Below the pieces are notes generated by a model, which had not been told where the DNA came from, searched no databases, and saw only the letters and a list, made by a program, of their open reading frames with translations. Positions 20,800 to 30,330 of a DNA stretch of 64,000 bases are shown here, one piece after another (within the stretch, counting starts at the first letter, position 1; each line of letters starts with the position of its first letter). The translations under genes and the position numbers were made by a program. This stretch comes from Pseudomonas putida (GTDB lineage Bacteria > Pseudomonadota > Gammaproteobacteria > Pseudomonadales > Pseudomonadaceae): positions 2,037,501-2,101,500 of the forward strand of contig NZ_CP018846.1 in NCBI RefSeq assembly GCF_002025705.1. Reading direction: 5' to 3'.

Positions 20800-22297
20800 C
20801 CCGTTTCAGGTCACCCTCTGCGATTTTTGCCACCCTCGTCCCGTACTCGGCATCAGCCTTGTAAAGGAACGACAGAATGATGTGTTTGCTCTGCTCATCG
20901 GCAACAGCCAGTGATTGGCCAAAGCTGTTGACCAGGTCACGCTGCTCGCTTTTCGAATAAGCGCGGTAAAGGTCACCGGCCTGCTTGAAATTCTGCTCGC
21001 GGGCGATGCCCTGTTGCTGGGTCGTGCCGCTCAAGGCCAGCTGGCTGTAGCGCGCGGACTCGGTGGTGCTGCGTGGCTGCAGGCGGCTGGGCTGGTAATT
21101 GACCATGTCACGGGTGCGGTTGGGGTTGAGTGCGCCATCCTGGTTGCCATTGTTGACGGCTGCGCGTGGCTGGTTGATCGGCAGGCTGCCAGCGTTGGCG
21201 CCGACCCGGTACATCTGGGTGTCGGCATAGGAGAAGAGCCGGCCCTGCAGCAAGCGGTCTTCGGAGGGTTCTATACCTTTGATCAGGTTGGAAGGCGCCA
21301 GTGCGACCTGTTCGGTTTCCTGGAAGAAGTTGTCGACATTGCGCTTGAGCACCATCTGCCCCACCCGGCGCTCGGGCACTTGCGGCCAGACCTTGGTGGC
21401 GTCCAGCGGGTCGAAGTCGAAGCCTGCCAGCTGCTCAGGGCGCAGCGTCTGAATATAGAGGTCCCACTTGGGATAGTCGCCACGGGCAATGGCGCTTACC
21501 AGGTCCTCGGTCATGTGGCTGAAGCTTTTGCCCTGGATCTGCTCGACAGCTTTGGGGTCGAGGTTTTCCTGGCCTTGCAGGCTCTTCCAGCGGAACTTCA
21601 CGTAGGTGGGTTCACCTTTGGCGTTGACGAACTTGTAGGCATGCACACTGTTGCCATCCATGTGCCGATAGCTTTTAGGTGTGCCTTCGTTGGAGTACAG
21701 CAGGGTCAGGGTGCGGGTGGCCTCTGGCATGTGCGAGAGCAGGTCGAAGCGCCGGGCATCGTTGCCCAGGTTGTTGCGAGGGTCGGGCTTGAAGGCATGG
21801 ACCATGTCCGGGAACTTGATGGCGTCGCGGATGAAGAACGTGGGGAAGTTGTTGCCGACCAGGTCCCAGTTGCCCGTCGAGGTGTAGAAGCGGGTGGCGA
21901 AGCCTCGCGGGTCGCGCAGGGTTTCCGGCGAGTGCAGGCCATGCACCACCGACGAGAAACGCACGAACACAGGGGTCTTTTCGCCGGGGGTGAACAGCGG
22001 CGCCATGGTCAGCGCCGACAAGTCTTCGGACGCGGTGAACTCGCCATGGGCGCCAGTGCCGCGGGCGTGCACCACGCGTTCCGGGATGCGTTCGCGGTCG
22101 AAGCGTTGGAGCTTCTGGATCAGTTGCACATCCTGAAGCAAGGTCGGGCCAGTGGCACCGGCAGTCTGGGAGTGCTGGTTGTCACCGACTGCCGCGCCGT
22201 TATCGCGGGTCAGGGGCATGGCCAGCAGCGCAGGGCTTGTAAGAACAGTTGCGCACACCAGCGTCAATGCAGCGCAGTTGGGGCGGATCAGAAGCAT
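20768..22297 (-). CDS. katB: exported monofunctional catalase
   Basis: 509 residues, haem catalase that dismutates hydrogen peroxide. A signal peptide (residues about 1-26, ending SPALLA-M) makes it periplasmic, as for KatB of P. aeruginosa, which it resembles in length. The active-site His is in 'ERVVHARGTGAHGEF', with 'FVRFSSVVHG', the Asn motif 'DLVGNNFPTFFIRD', and the proximal Tyr in 'RLFSYADTQMYRVG'. No ankyrin-like partner gene follows; instead the gene abuts the AraC gene tail to tail. Confidence 0.93.
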   Translation of the reverse strand: MLLIRPNCAALTLVCATVLTSPALLAMPLTRDNGAAVGDNQHSQTAGATGPTLLQDVQLIQKLQRFDRERIPERVVHARGTGAHGEFTASEDLSALTMAPLFTPGEKTPVFVRFSSVVHGLHSPETLRDPRGFATRFYTSTGNWDLVGNNFPTFFIRDAIKFPDMVHAFKPDPRNNLGNDARRFDLLSHMPEATRTLTLLYSNEGTPKSYRHMDGNSVHAYKFVNAKGEPTYVKFRWKSLQGQENLDPKAVEQIQGKSFSHMTEDLVSAIARGDYPKWDLYIQTLRPEQLAGFDFDPLDATKVWPQVPERRVGQMVLKRNVDNFFQETEQVALAPSNLIKGIEPSEDRLLQGRLFSYADTQMYRVGANAGSLPINQPRAAVNNGNQDGALNPNRTRDMVNYQPSRLQPRSTTESARYSQLALSGTTQQQGIAREQNFKQAGDLYRAYSKSEQRDLVNSFGQSLAVADEQSKHIILSFLYKADAEYGTRVAKIAEGDLKRVKALAADLQD

Positions 22298-22403
22298 GGC
22301 AAAGGCACTCGCTTGATCAAGGGAGTGCCGATGCTAGCCACGCTGCAGGTACCTCACAGTAAGGCTGTACGGCTCATGCTGTATGACGTTTCACTGCTTC
22401 GAG

Positions 22404-23339
22404 TCAGTGGATAGCCACCGGGTTGATGTTGACCTGGGTCGAGCCCTTGTACAGCGGCTGCCCCAACACGAACAGGAACTCGAAGGCTTTGTCTTTTACC
22501 AACGCGCGGGTGTCGATCAGTTCCAGGTTGTAGATCCCGCGCTTGGCCAGCATGAACTGGTTGACCGGGAACTCTTCACCGGTCGGGTTCGGGTACACCT
22601 CCGAAGCCCAGGTGTCCCCGCCGAAGGCGACGATGCCCTGGTCCGCCAGCCACTCGGCGGCCGCCAGGTCGATGCCAGGCTCGGTGGCGAGGAACTGCTG
22701 GTTGTCTTTGCCGATCAGTTCCAGCCAGCCGGTGTTGAACAGCACCACATCACCCTTGCGCAAAGTGATGCCTTCTTTTTTCAGCACGGCCTTGATGTCG
22801 TCGACATTGAACGCGGTGCCACCGGGGACGATGGCCTTGCCGTAGTGGGAGGTCATGTCCAGCACCACGCCGCGGGTGACCATCGGCGGCACTTTTTCCA
22901 CGCCCAGCTTGGTCACGCCTTCGACGGTGACGAAATCGGCCGCCTTGTTGCCGTTGTAGTAGACGTTGTCGATACCGATATGGCCGATGCCGTTGAGCTG
23001 CGTGCCGACGCCGGTCCAGCCGTTGACCAGTTCGTCGTTGAAGCTGAATTTGTTGCGGCCCAGGGTCTGGCCGGCCTGTTCACCGGGCTGGATGTTGTAC
23101 AGGTGGAAGCTGCGATGGCGGAAGGCCGGCAGGTCTTTGCTGACCGGTACTGCCAGGGGGTAGGTCTTGCCGGTCTTGACCAGGCCTACGGCCTGTTTCA
23201 CCACCTCGGGTGTGAGCAGGTTGGCGGCGCCGATCTCGTCCTGCTTGCCGTAAGGCGAGGCCTGCCAGTCGGCGGCCAGGGTGGCCTGGGCGGTGCTTGC
23301 CAGGGCAGCAGCGAGCAGCAGGGGCTTGAAGCGTTTCAT
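22404..23339 (-). CDS. exported cyclase-family (kynurenine formamidase-like) hydrolase
   Basis: 311 residues with a signal peptide (MKRFKPLLLAAALASTAQATLAA). It has the cyclase/KynB-like fold: 'HIGIDNVYYNG' in place of the classical HxGTHxDxPxH metal motif region, 'VLDMTSH', 'GDVVLFNTGW', 'FGGDTWASE'. The first metal motif is atypical ('GTQLNGIGHIG'), so substrate and metal use are uncertain. It stands alone with its own leader and lies 98 bases from the regulator upstream on the same strand. Confidence 0.75.
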   Translation of the reverse strand: MKRFKPLLLAAALASTAQATLAADWQASPYGKQDEIGAANLLTPEVVKQAVGLVKTGKTYPLAVPVSKDLPAFRHRSFHLYNIQPGEQAGQTLGRNKFSFNDELVNGWTGVGTQLNGIGHIGIDNVYYNGNKAADFVTVEGVTKLGVEKVPPMVTRGVVLDMTSHYGKAIVPGGTAFNVDDIKAVLKKEGITLRKGDVVLFNTGWLELIGKDNQQFLATEPGIDLAAAEWLADQGIVAFGGDTWASEVYPNPTGEEFPVNQFMLAKRGIYNLELIDTRALVKDKAFEFLFVLGQPLYKGSTQVNINPVAIH

Positions 23340-23437
23340 TGAATTCTCCTGAAGGTGAAGCCTTGTCAGGAGCGCATTCTGGGCAGGGCCGCCGTGGGGA
23401 AAAAGCGGCCCGGGGGACAATGACTTTTGCCTGCCGG

Positions 23438-23980
23438 TCAATAACCGTCGTCGTTCAGGGCCAGGCTCTGGCGCAGCTGTTCGACCATCGACACGCGCAG
23501 CGTTTCTGGCGCTTTGACCCGGATCGAACCGGCCTGGGAGAGCAGCCAGCCCATCAGCGCCCGGCTGTCTTCGACCGTGGCCGCGAGCATCGCGCCGCCA
23601 TTGTCGTGGGGGGCCAGACGCATGTCTTCAGAGAGTGGCTGGTCTTCCAGGCGACGGGCGAGGCCATCGTCGACCCACGCTTGCAGTTCGATCTGTTGCG
23701 AAGGGCTGAGTACATCCGGCTGCAGCTGCTGGGCAGCATCCAGGCTCAGGCCCGGCTGCCAGTACCAGCCATAGGGCATGCCCTTGCTGTTGCAGTGCAA
23801 CGGGAACAGCGTTGCCAACTCATTGAGGTCGCGCTCGACAGTACGTTTGCTGGTCTTGTGGCCGACCCTGGCCAGTGCGGCCTGCAACTGTGTAGAGCTC
23901 ATCCCGGGATGGCGGTCGGGCAGCAGTTTCAGCAGCTGCCATTGTCGGGCGATGGTGTGGCGTGTCGGGTGGCTGGGCAC
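23438..23980 (-). CDS. short YafY/WYL-type HTH regulator
   Basis: 180 residues. An N-terminal HTH ('ARQWQLLKLLPDRHPGMSSTQLQAALA' region, then 'SKRTVERDLNELATLF') is typical of DeoR/YafY regulators. The C-terminal part resembles the tail of a WYL/WCX protein ('APETLRVSMVEQLRQSL'), but the central WYL core appears shortened. I chose the GTG at 23980 (V-PSHPTRHTIARQW), which has AAGGACG upstream and fits homologue starts. An ATG at 24007 is the alternative. Confidence 0.72.
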   Translation of the reverse strand: MPSHPTRHTIARQWQLLKLLPDRHPGMSSTQLQAALARVGHKTSKRTVERDLNELATLFPLHCNSKGMPYGWYWQPGLSLDAAQQLQPDVLSPSQQIELQAWVDDGLARRLEDQPLSEDMRLAPHDNGGAMLAATVEDSRALMGWLLSQAGSIRVKAPETLRVSMVEQLRQSLALNDDGY

Positions 23981-24158
23981 GGGGCTTCGTCCTTGAAGGC
24001 CAGGCACGGGGCGTGCCTGAGTGATGGCATATAGCTATTGCGACAGGATACTCCTTCGGCGGATGGGATCCAAGTTCAGCAAGATCGGCGGTTGTTGGGG
24101 AGGTATCCAAAGAAAGAGCCGTGTCAGGGCCTCCGAGGTGCCCGCCACAGCACTTGAA

Positions 24159-24391
24159 GCGCCTGTGAGATCGAGCGCCGCCCGCGCGGCGCATCGCGGA
24201 TGAATCCGCTCCTACATCTGTTGCAACGTGCCGAACCTGCAACGCCATGGTTGCCAGCCCTGGCGCATGTCTTGAGCCTTGTAAACAAGGCTGACAACCA
24301 TGGCCTCACAGGCATGGCCACGTTGCAACAAATTGTAGGAGCGGATTCATCCGCGATGCGCCGCGCGGGCGGCGCTCGATCTCACAGGCGC
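24159..24391. repeat. large inverted repeat of the GAGATCGAGCGCCGCC type
   Basis: Arms 24159-24230 and 24319-24391 are almost perfectly complementary over about 70 bases, with a loop of about 90 bases that contains TTGTAAACAAGGCTGACAAC. A sister copy lies at 37984-38252, and a one-arm remnant at 37241-37271. The gap from 23981 to 24425 contains no gene that I can support. Confidence 0.88.
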
Positions 24392-24425
24392 CAAGAGCTC
24401 AAGGCTGACACCTGCCCAAAACAGT

Positions 24426-25412
24426 TCAATTCAGGCGAGTTACCCACTTCCCGCCGCGTCCGCCTGCCTTCAATTGGCCTAGCGCCTCAGGTAACGCCGC
24501 GAACGCAAACTCGTGGCGCTGCGGTGCAATCAGGCGGCCATCGGCAACGGCCTGCAGCAACTGTTCACCGGCCACGCGCAGGGCTTGGCGATCCTGCAAG
24601 CGGCCATGGGCATGAATGCTGTTGAGGGCCACTTCATGCAGTGAAATCGCCGTGCTGAAGGCGGCCAGCGGTGCGGCTTCCTGGCGGTCCTGGATGCACA
24701 CCAGGTGGCCGTTGTAGCCGAGCAGGTGGGCCAGGCCGCCAGCGTGGGCGCCGCTGACCGTGTCGAACAAGGCATGCAGCGGGCGCTCGCCGAGGGCCGC
24801 CTGCAATTGGGCCTGCCAGTCTCTGTCGTGATAGTCGAACAGGCCGGCCACGCCGAGTGCCTTGAGCAGCGCGTGGTGGCGGTGGCCAGCCGTAGCCCAG
24901 ACACGCAGGCCGCGTTGCACTGCCAGTTGCGCCAGATAGAAGCCCACTGCGCCGCCTGCGCCAATCACCAGCACATCGCGGCTGGCACCGTCGGGCACCT
25001 TGCTCAGGGCCTGCCAGGCGGTGAGGGCGGGGCACGGCACGGCTGCTGCTGCGCTGTCGTCCAGTGGGGCGGGTATGTGCATGACCAGGCTGGCGTCGAG
25101 CAGGCAGTATTCGGCGAAACTGCCGTCACGGGCCAGGGACTGGTGATAGGCGACGCGAGTGCCCAGCGGCAGATCCACGCCTGCGCCAGTGGCGACTACC
25201 ACGCCGGCACCATCGACGCCGGGCACCGTGCCTTGCTGCCAGGCCGGGTGAGCCCATTCGCAGATCTTCCAGTCCACGGGGTTGAGGGCGATGGCGCGGT
25301 TGGCCACCAGCACTTCGCCGGGGCCAGGTTGGGGCAGGGGTTTATGGATGAGCTGCAGGCCGGCGAGGCCGGCGTTCGGGGTCCAGGCCCAGGCTTGATG
25401 AACGGTTGGCAT
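24426..25412 (-). CDS. zinc-independent alcohol dehydrogenase / quinone reductase-like MDR protein
   Basis: 328 residues of the medium-chain dehydrogenase superfamily. The N-terminal GroES-like domain contains 'GPGEVLVANRAIALNPVDWKI' and 'PGVDGAGVVVATG'. The nucleotide motif is 'VLVIGAGGAVGFYLAQLA' at about 148-165. The usual zinc ligands are missing, as in the NADPH:quinone reductase branch. Substrate unknown. It is isolated between two repeats. Confidence 0.83.
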   Translation of the reverse strand: MPTVHQAWAWTPNAGLAGLQLIHKPLPQPGPGEVLVANRAIALNPVDWKICEWAHPAWQQGTVPGVDGAGVVVATGAGVDLPLGTRVAYHQSLARDGSFAEYCLLDASLVMHIPAPLDDSAAAAVPCPALTAWQALSKVPDGASRDVLVIGAGGAVGFYLAQLAVQRGLRVWATAGHRHHALLKALGVAGLFDYHDRDWQAQLQAALGERPLHALFDTVSGAHAGGLAHLLGYNGHLVCIQDRQEAAPLAAFSTAISLHEVALNSIHAHGRLQDRQALRVAGEQLLQAVADGRLIAPQRHEFAFAALPEALGQLKAGGRGGKWVTRLN

Positions 25413-25515
25413 GCTGCGGGTCCTTGTGAGACGAGTGTGGGCGGCAGGCTAACGGGTATCGGTTGGAGGAAACAGGCTGGCTGGGGACAAGGTGTTTTGA
25501 CTGTGGGACAAAAAC

Positions 25516-25620
25516 GGGGGCCGCTTTGCGGCCCGTTCGCGACACGAGGCCGCTCCTACAGGAGATCGCGTTTTTCTGTAGGAGCAGCCTTGTGTCGCGA
25601 ATGGGGCGCAAAGCGCCCCC
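25516..25620. repeat. BIME: inverted REP pair
   Basis: Imperfect inverted arms with GGCCGCTTTGCGGCCCGTTCGC on the left and CGCGAATGGGGCGCAAAGCG on the right. It sits between the dehydrogenase and SRPBCC genes. Confidence 0.8.
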
Positions 25621-25626
25621 ATGTTC

Positions 25627-26034
25627 TCAAGCCAAAGTGGATGCCAAAGCTTGCAGGCCACCTTCATAGATACCCTTGAACAGCGCCTCGGCCTCGGCAT
25701 CGCTGACCCCGGCCGGGGTGAACTCGCCGAACCATTCGATCTGGCTGCCCTGGCCATCGGCCTTGACCCGCAGGGTCGACAGGTAGCCAGTCACCGGGAA
25801 CGGGCTGGTGAGAATCGTGTAGCTGTAGCTGCGTGTCTTTTCGTCGAAGGCCATCAGGCGTTCGACGATGCTGTTGCCGTCCGGGTCTTTCAGCGAGCGC
25901 ACGCGGCCGCCCTCGCTGGACAGGCTTTCAGGGATGAACGGCAGCCAGTCCGGCAGGCTGTCGAAGCCGCCGATCAGGGCCCAGACGTGGTCAGGGCTGT
26001 GTTGGGTGTGCAGGGATGCGTAGGCAGTTTCCAT
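25627..26034 (-). CDS. SRPBCC-family (polyketide cyclase/START-like) protein
   Basis: 135 residues with the START/Bet v1-like pattern: 'PDHVWALIGGFDSLPDWLPFIPES', 'GRVRSLKDPDGNSIVERLMAFDEKTRSYSYTI', and the C-terminal helix 'EALFKGIYEGGLQALAS'. Family members bind hydrophobic ligands; the ligand here is unknown. It follows the SDR gene by 21 bases and is probably cotranscribed with it. Confidence 0.85.
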   Translation of the reverse strand: METAYASLHTQHSPDHVWALIGGFDSLPDWLPFIPESLSSEGGRVRSLKDPDGNSIVERLMAFDEKTRSYSYTILTSPFPVTGYLSTLRVKADGQGSQIEWFGEFTPAGVSDAEAEALFKGIYEGGLQALASTLA

Positions 26035-26055
26035 GGTGTAAGTCTCCAGTTGAAT

Positions 26056-26853
26056 TCAGATAGCGAGGCTGTCGACCACACCGCCGTCGACCCGCAGGGC
26101 CGCGCCGGTGGTGGCAGAGGAATAAGGGGAGGCCAGGTACACCGCCAGGTGGGCGACTTCGTCGACCTCGGCGGCGCGCTGGATGATCGAGCTTGGCCGT
26201 GCGCTGCGCACGAAGTGGTCGGCTTCTTCACGGATGCTGCGCCCGGAGGCCTGGGCGGCGTCGGCCACCAGTGCGGCGACGCCGTCGGTCAGGGTCGGGC
26301 CAGGCAGCACGGCATTGACCGTTACCCCGGTGCCGGCCAGGCGCTTGGCCAGGCCGTGGGACACGGCAAGGTTGGCGGCCTTGGTCACGCCGTAGTTGAT
26401 CATGTCGGCGGGGATGGCGATGCCCGATTCGGAGGAAATGAACAGGATCCGCCCCCAGCCTTTGCCGACCATGCCCGGGGCATAGTGGCGGGCCAGGCGC
26501 ACGCCGGACAACACGTTGACGTCGTAGAAGCGCTCCCACTCGCTGTCGGGCACCTCGAAGAAGTCGGCGTCGTCGTAGATGCCCAGGTTGTTGACCAGGA
26601 TATCGGCGTGCGGGTGGGCGGCGAACAGGGTTTCGGCGCCTTCGGCAGTACCCAGGTCGGCAACCACGCCGTGCACCTGGCCACTCCCGCCCTGGGCGCG
26701 CAGTTCGGCCAGGGCGGCGTCGAGCGACTGCTGGCTGCGGCCGGCAATGACCACGTCGGCATGGGCGCGGGCCAGGCCGCGGGCGATGGCCAGGCCGATA
26801 CCGCCGGTCGAGCCGCTGATGATGGCGGTGCGTCCGCCGAGGTCGATGTTCAT
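26056..26853 (-). CDS. short-chain dehydrogenase/reductase
   Basis: 265 residues, classical SDR: 'AIISGSTGGIGLAIARGLA' (TGxxxGxG-like, with SGSTGGIG at about 14-21), 'NNLGIYDDADF', catalytic Ser in 'ISSESGIAIP', and Tyr/Lys in 'YGVTKAANLAVSHG'. NAD(P)-dependent oxidoreductase of unknown substrate. The ATG at 26853 starts MNIDLGGRTAI; earlier ATGs extend into the promoter region. The upstream LysR gene on the same strand may share or regulate it. Confidence 0.9.
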   Translation of the reverse strand: MNIDLGGRTAIISGSTGGIGLAIARGLARAHADVVIAGRSQQSLDAALAELRAQGGSGQVHGVVADLGTAEGAETLFAAHPHADILVNNLGIYDDADFFEVPDSEWERFYDVNVLSGVRLARHYAPGMVGKGWGRILFISSESGIAIPADMINYGVTKAANLAVSHGLAKRLAGTGVTVNAVLPGPTLTDGVAALVADAAQASGRSIREEADHFVRSARPSSIIQRAAEVDEVAHLAVYLASPYSSATTGAALRVDGGVVDSLAI

Positions 26854-26938
26854 GGAATGGCTCCTGTGATGAGTTGCTTCGATGGGAGTCATCCTAGTGA
26901 TGCGCATTAAGACTGTAAAAGACGGAATTCGACTGAGT

Positions 26939-27862
26939 TCAGACCCTATTCGACTGATCAGGTTCTTTATCAGCAAGGGCCAATACCTGTTCGCGGAAGA
27001 TGCCCACGATCGGCCGCAGGTCTACCTGGTGCCAGGCCGCCCACAGCTGCACGCTGGGCTGGAACCAGTCCAGCTGGCGCAGCACCACGCTTGGCCCGAC
27101 GCTCGCCGACAGGCTGCTCTGCACCATGGCCAGCCCCAGGCCGGCGGACACCAGGCCGAGCACGCTCAGCGGGTCGGTAGCCTCCAGTGACAGGCGTGGG
27201 GTGAAGCCGGCATCGCCGCAGCGGGCGATGAAGTCGTCACGCTTGTTGACCTGGTCGGGCTGGCCTCCGGTGATGATCCATTCCTGTTCATGCAGGTCGG
27301 CCGGTGTCAGCTCGGCCTTGCTGGCCAATGGATGCACGGCCGGGATGGCCAGCAGCATCGGGTCGTCGAGCACCGGCTGGCTGCGCAGGTCGGGGTCGTT
27401 CTTCGGTGGCGGCTCGCAGACCAGGGCGATGTCCAGGCTGCGCTGGCGCAAACCTTCGAACTGTTCGCTCGGGGTCATGTTGTACAGCGCAATGTGAATG
27501 CTCGGGCGCTCACCACGGATCGCCCGCACAGCGCCGGGCAACACGCCGGCATGGATGGCGTGGTTGACGTAGCCGATGCACAGGCCGCCTTCCTCACCGC
27601 GGCCCAGGCGCTTGCCCAGCGACTCCAGGCGCTCGGCATGCTTGAGCAAGCCACGCGCTTCCGCCAGGAAGGTGCGCCCGTCGTTGGTCAGGTACAGGCG
27701 CTGGTTACGCCGTTCGAACAGCGCCAGGCCCAGGTTGTCTTCGAGCTGGGCGATCTGACGGCTCAAGGGCGATTGGGAGATATGCAGCTGCTCGGCGGCC
27801 CGGCCGACGTTCTCGCATTCGGCGACGGCTACGAAGTAGCGCAACTGACGTAGATCCTGCAT
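26939..27862 (-). CDS. LysR-family regulator
   Basis: 307 residues. The HTH at about 1-60 ('LRYFVAVAECENVGRAAEQLHISQSPLSRQIAQLEDNLG') is followed by a substrate-binding domain. It is divergent from the aldo/keto reductase gene with a 119-base gap, so it most likely controls that gene, the SDR/SRPBCC pair downstream, or both. Confidence 0.9.
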   Translation of the reverse strand: MQDLRQLRYFVAVAECENVGRAAEQLHISQSPLSRQIAQLEDNLGLALFERRNQRLYLTNDGRTFLAEARGLLKHAERLESLGKRLGRGEEGGLCIGYVNHAIHAGVLPGAVRAIRGERPSIHIALYNMTPSEQFEGLRQRSLDIALVCEPPPKNDPDLRSQPVLDDPMLLAIPAVHPLASKAELTPADLHEQEWIITGGQPDQVNKRDDFIARCGDAGFTPRLSLEATDPLSVLGLVSAGLGLAMVQSSLSASVGPSVVLRQLDWFQPSVQLWAAWHQVDLRPIVGIFREQVLALADKEPDQSNRV

Positions 27863-27981
27863 GAGACCTCCAGGGACTTAACTGTGTCGAATTATGACTT
27901 GGACGGTCTTGTCTTGGCCAGCCTAGGATGCGCTCACGTCGTCGGCTGACGACCTTTCACACCCTTACTGGAGAAGATTCC

Positions 27982-28992
27982 ATGAACCTGAAAGACTTGA
28001 TCGCCAACCCGCTGGGTTTCGGCACCGCGCCACTGGGCAACATGTTCCGCAACGTGCCGCAAGACGAAGTGCAAGCCTCGGTGGACGCTGCCTGGAACAA
28101 CGGTGTGCGCTACTTCGACACCGCGCCGTTCTACGGTGCCGGCCTTTCGGAAATACGCCTGGGCAAGGCCCTGGCCCAGCGCCCACGCAATGAATACGTA
28201 CTGAGCAGCAAGGTCGGCCGCGTCATCCTCGACGAGCTGGAAGACCCCGCTGCCCGTGAACTGGGCGAGAAGAGCGGCCTGTTCGAGCATGGCAACCGTA
28301 ACCGCATCGTCAACGACTACAGCGCCGATGCCACCCTGCGTTCGATCGAGGACACGCTCAAGCGCATGGGCACCGACTACCTGGATATCGTCTGGATTCA
28401 CGACATCGCTCAGGACTTCTACGGTGACGAATGGCTGAGCCAGTTCGAAATCGCCCGCACCGGTGCCTTTCGCGTGCTTAGCCGCCTGCGTGAAGAGGGC
28501 GTGATCAAGGCCTGGGGCCTGGGTGTCAATCGTGTCGAGCCGATCGAACTGACCCTGGACCTTGAGCACGCCCGCCCGGACGGCTTCCTGCTGGCCGGCC
28601 GCTACAGCTTGCTGGACCACGAACGTGCGTTGCAGCGGGTGATGCCGGGTGCGCAGGCGCAGGGCCTTGGCATTGTCGTCGGCGGCCCCTACAACTCGGG
28701 TGTGATTGCTGGGGGGGACCACTACGAATACCAGAAGGCCAGCCCAGAAATCCGTGCCCGTGTGCAGCGCCTGAACGAGGTAGCAGCGCGCCATGGCGTG
28801 AATATCAAGGCGGCGGCGCTGCAGTTTTCGCTGGCGCACCCTGCAGTGGCGGCGGTAATTCCCGGGGCCACCCGGCCACAGCATGCCGACCAGGACCTGG
28901 CGGCGTTCAAGGCAGTGATTCCGGCGGCGTTCTGGGCCGAGCTGCGTGAGCTGGGGCTGATCGCCCAGCATGCGCCAGTGCCAACGGCCTAA
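27982..28992 (+). CDS. aldo/keto reductase (D-threo-aldose 1-dehydrogenase-like)
   Basis: 336 residues. Catalytic tetrad positions are visible: Asp in 'YFDTAPFYGAGLSE' with the Tyr five residues later, Lys in 'VLSSKVGR', His in 'DIVWIHDIA'. Cofactor-binding residues include 'VIPGATRPQH'. This is the branch with sugar 1-dehydrogenases and pyridoxal 4-dehydrogenase; substrate not determined. The ATG at 27982 has a GGAGAAG site. The LysR gene is divergent. Confidence 0.88.
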   Translation: MNLKDLIANPLGFGTAPLGNMFRNVPQDEVQASVDAAWNNGVRYFDTAPFYGAGLSEIRLGKALAQRPRNEYVLSSKVGRVILDELEDPAARELGEKSGLFEHGNRNRIVNDYSADATLRSIEDTLKRMGTDYLDIVWIHDIAQDFYGDEWLSQFEIARTGAFRVLSRLREEGVIKAWGLGVNRVEPIELTLDLEHARPDGFLLAGRYSLLDHERALQRVMPGAQAQGLGIVVGGPYNSGVIAGGDHYEYQKASPEIRARVQRLNEVAARHGVNIKAAALQFSLAHPAVAAVIPGATRPQHADQDLAAFKAVIPAAFWAELRELGLIAQHAPVPTA

Positions 28993-29100
28993 TTACGCAA
29001 GGGGGCTTTGCCCTCCATTGCTGGCAAGCCAGCTCCCGCGAGCTCACTACAGCCTTCAGCTTTGGTGGGGGCGCACAATTCTTCAGTTCTTTGTGCACTC

Positions 29101-29130
29101 TGTGGGAGCGGGTTTACCCGCGAATGGGCC
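29101..29130. repeat. single REP element
   Basis: TGTGGGAGCGGGTTTACCCG, the common P. putida REP core, just before the lysR stop. A second degenerate piece (CTGGCAAGCCAGCTCCCGCG) lies at about 29021-29040. Confidence 0.75.
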
Positions 29131-29132
29131 TA

Positions 29133-30041
29133 TCAGGCGAGACTGGCCTGCAATGCTTCGATAAACACCTCTTCAGCCCGGCTCAGGCGCTGTTCCCTGT
29201 TCCACAACAGGTGAATGTCCACATCGGCAATCCCTTCTTCAGGTGGCAGCTTCCACAGCAACCCCGCCGCCACATCCGGCGCCACCACATGCTCGGGCAG
29301 GCAGCCGATGCCGAACCCGGCAATTACCAGTCGGCGCACTTCTTCAAGGCTCGGCGAGGACGCTACGATCCGCCCGGAAAACCCCTGCTGGTCGCGGAAA
29401 ATGGTCAGCGGCGACAGCATGCCGCCAATCTGGTCGCTGGTGAAACTGACGAAATTCTCCCGCTGCAGATCGCCCTCGGCCTGGCCGAACAAGGCATGGT
29501 GCTTGCCGCAGAAAAACGCATAGCGCTGGCGCAGGAACAGCCGCTGTTCCAGGCGTGGTTGCGGCCGGCGATTGAGGCTCAGGCCCGCAGTGGCGGTTTT
29601 TTCCTGCAATGCGGCAACGATGTCCGAGCTGCGCATCACGTCGATTTCCAGGTCGACCCTTGGGTGCTGGCGATGGAAGTCCGCCAGGAAGTCATCGAAC
29701 CGCTCGCTGACGATGCGGCTGATCATCAGCAAGCGCACCTTGCCCACCAGTTCGTCCGCCGGCTGCTCCAGCAGGCCGCCGATCTGCGACATCTGCCCAT
29801 ACACCTCACCGGCCAGCTGAAACAGCTGCTCGCCCATGTCGGTGAGCACGAAGCGTGGCCCACGGCGAGCGATCAGCTGGCGGCCGAGCTGTTCTTCGAG
29901 GCGTTTCAGCGCTTGGCTCACGGCTGGTTGGGTCAGGTGCAGGCGGGCAGCCGCGCGGCTGATGGACAGCTCCTGGCCGATCACCCGGAAGGTGCGCAGC
30001 AGGTTCCAGTCGAGGCGGTCGTTGAGCAGGCGGTCGGACAT
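29133..30041 (-). CDS. LysR-family regulator
   Basis: 302 residues. HTH 'LLRTFRVIGQELSISRAAARLHLTQPAVSQALKRLEEQLG' at about 10-50, then a co-inducer domain ('GFGIGCLPEHVV'). It is divergent from the MFS-carbamoylase-deacetylase operon across a 289-base gap that also holds a BIME, so probably its regulator. The start at 30041 (MSDRLLND) was preferred to 30062. Confidence 0.9.
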   Translation of the reverse strand: MSDRLLNDRLDWNLLRTFRVIGQELSISRAAARLHLTQPAVSQALKRLEEQLGRQLIARRGPRFVLTDMGEQLFQLAGEVYGQMSQIGGLLEQPADELVGKVRLLMISRIVSERFDDFLADFHRQHPRVDLEIDVMRSSDIVAALQEKTATAGLSLNRRPQPRLEQRLFLRQRYAFFCGKHHALFGQAEGDLQRENFVSFTSDQIGGMLSPLTIFRDQQGFSGRIVASSPSLEEVRRLVIAGFGIGCLPEHVVAPDVAAGLLWKLPPEEGIADVDIHLLWNREQRLSRAEEVFIEALQASLA

Positions 30042-30146
30042 GGCAGGCTCGATGATAAGCAAGGCTAATAGTGCGAATAATAAATAGAAAATTGACTAAT
30101 CATAGCCCCAGGACGATAAATCCCAGTCATTGAGGCCTGTGACATC

Positions 30147-30252
30147 GGTGCTGGCTTCTTCGCAGGCAAGCCCGCTCCCACAGGTACAGCACAGGTCTTG
30201 AGTGCAGTGAAATCCCTGTGGGAGCGGGCTTGCCCGCGAAGAAGCCAGCACC
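30147..30252. repeat. BIME: inverted REP pair, contains two perfect IS110 target matches
   Basis: The arms start and end GGTGCTGGCTTCTTCGC / its complement. Each arm has AGCCCGCTCCCACA (30169-30182 on plus, 30217-30230 on minus), the exact sequence read by the guide loops of the IS110 element at 62389. Confidence 0.88.
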
Positions 30253-30330
30253 GGCCACAAAGCCAAGCGCCACCAGAGCGCCACCGTGACCCCATAAACT
30301 CCTGCCAGAAAAACAAGCAAAGGAGCCACC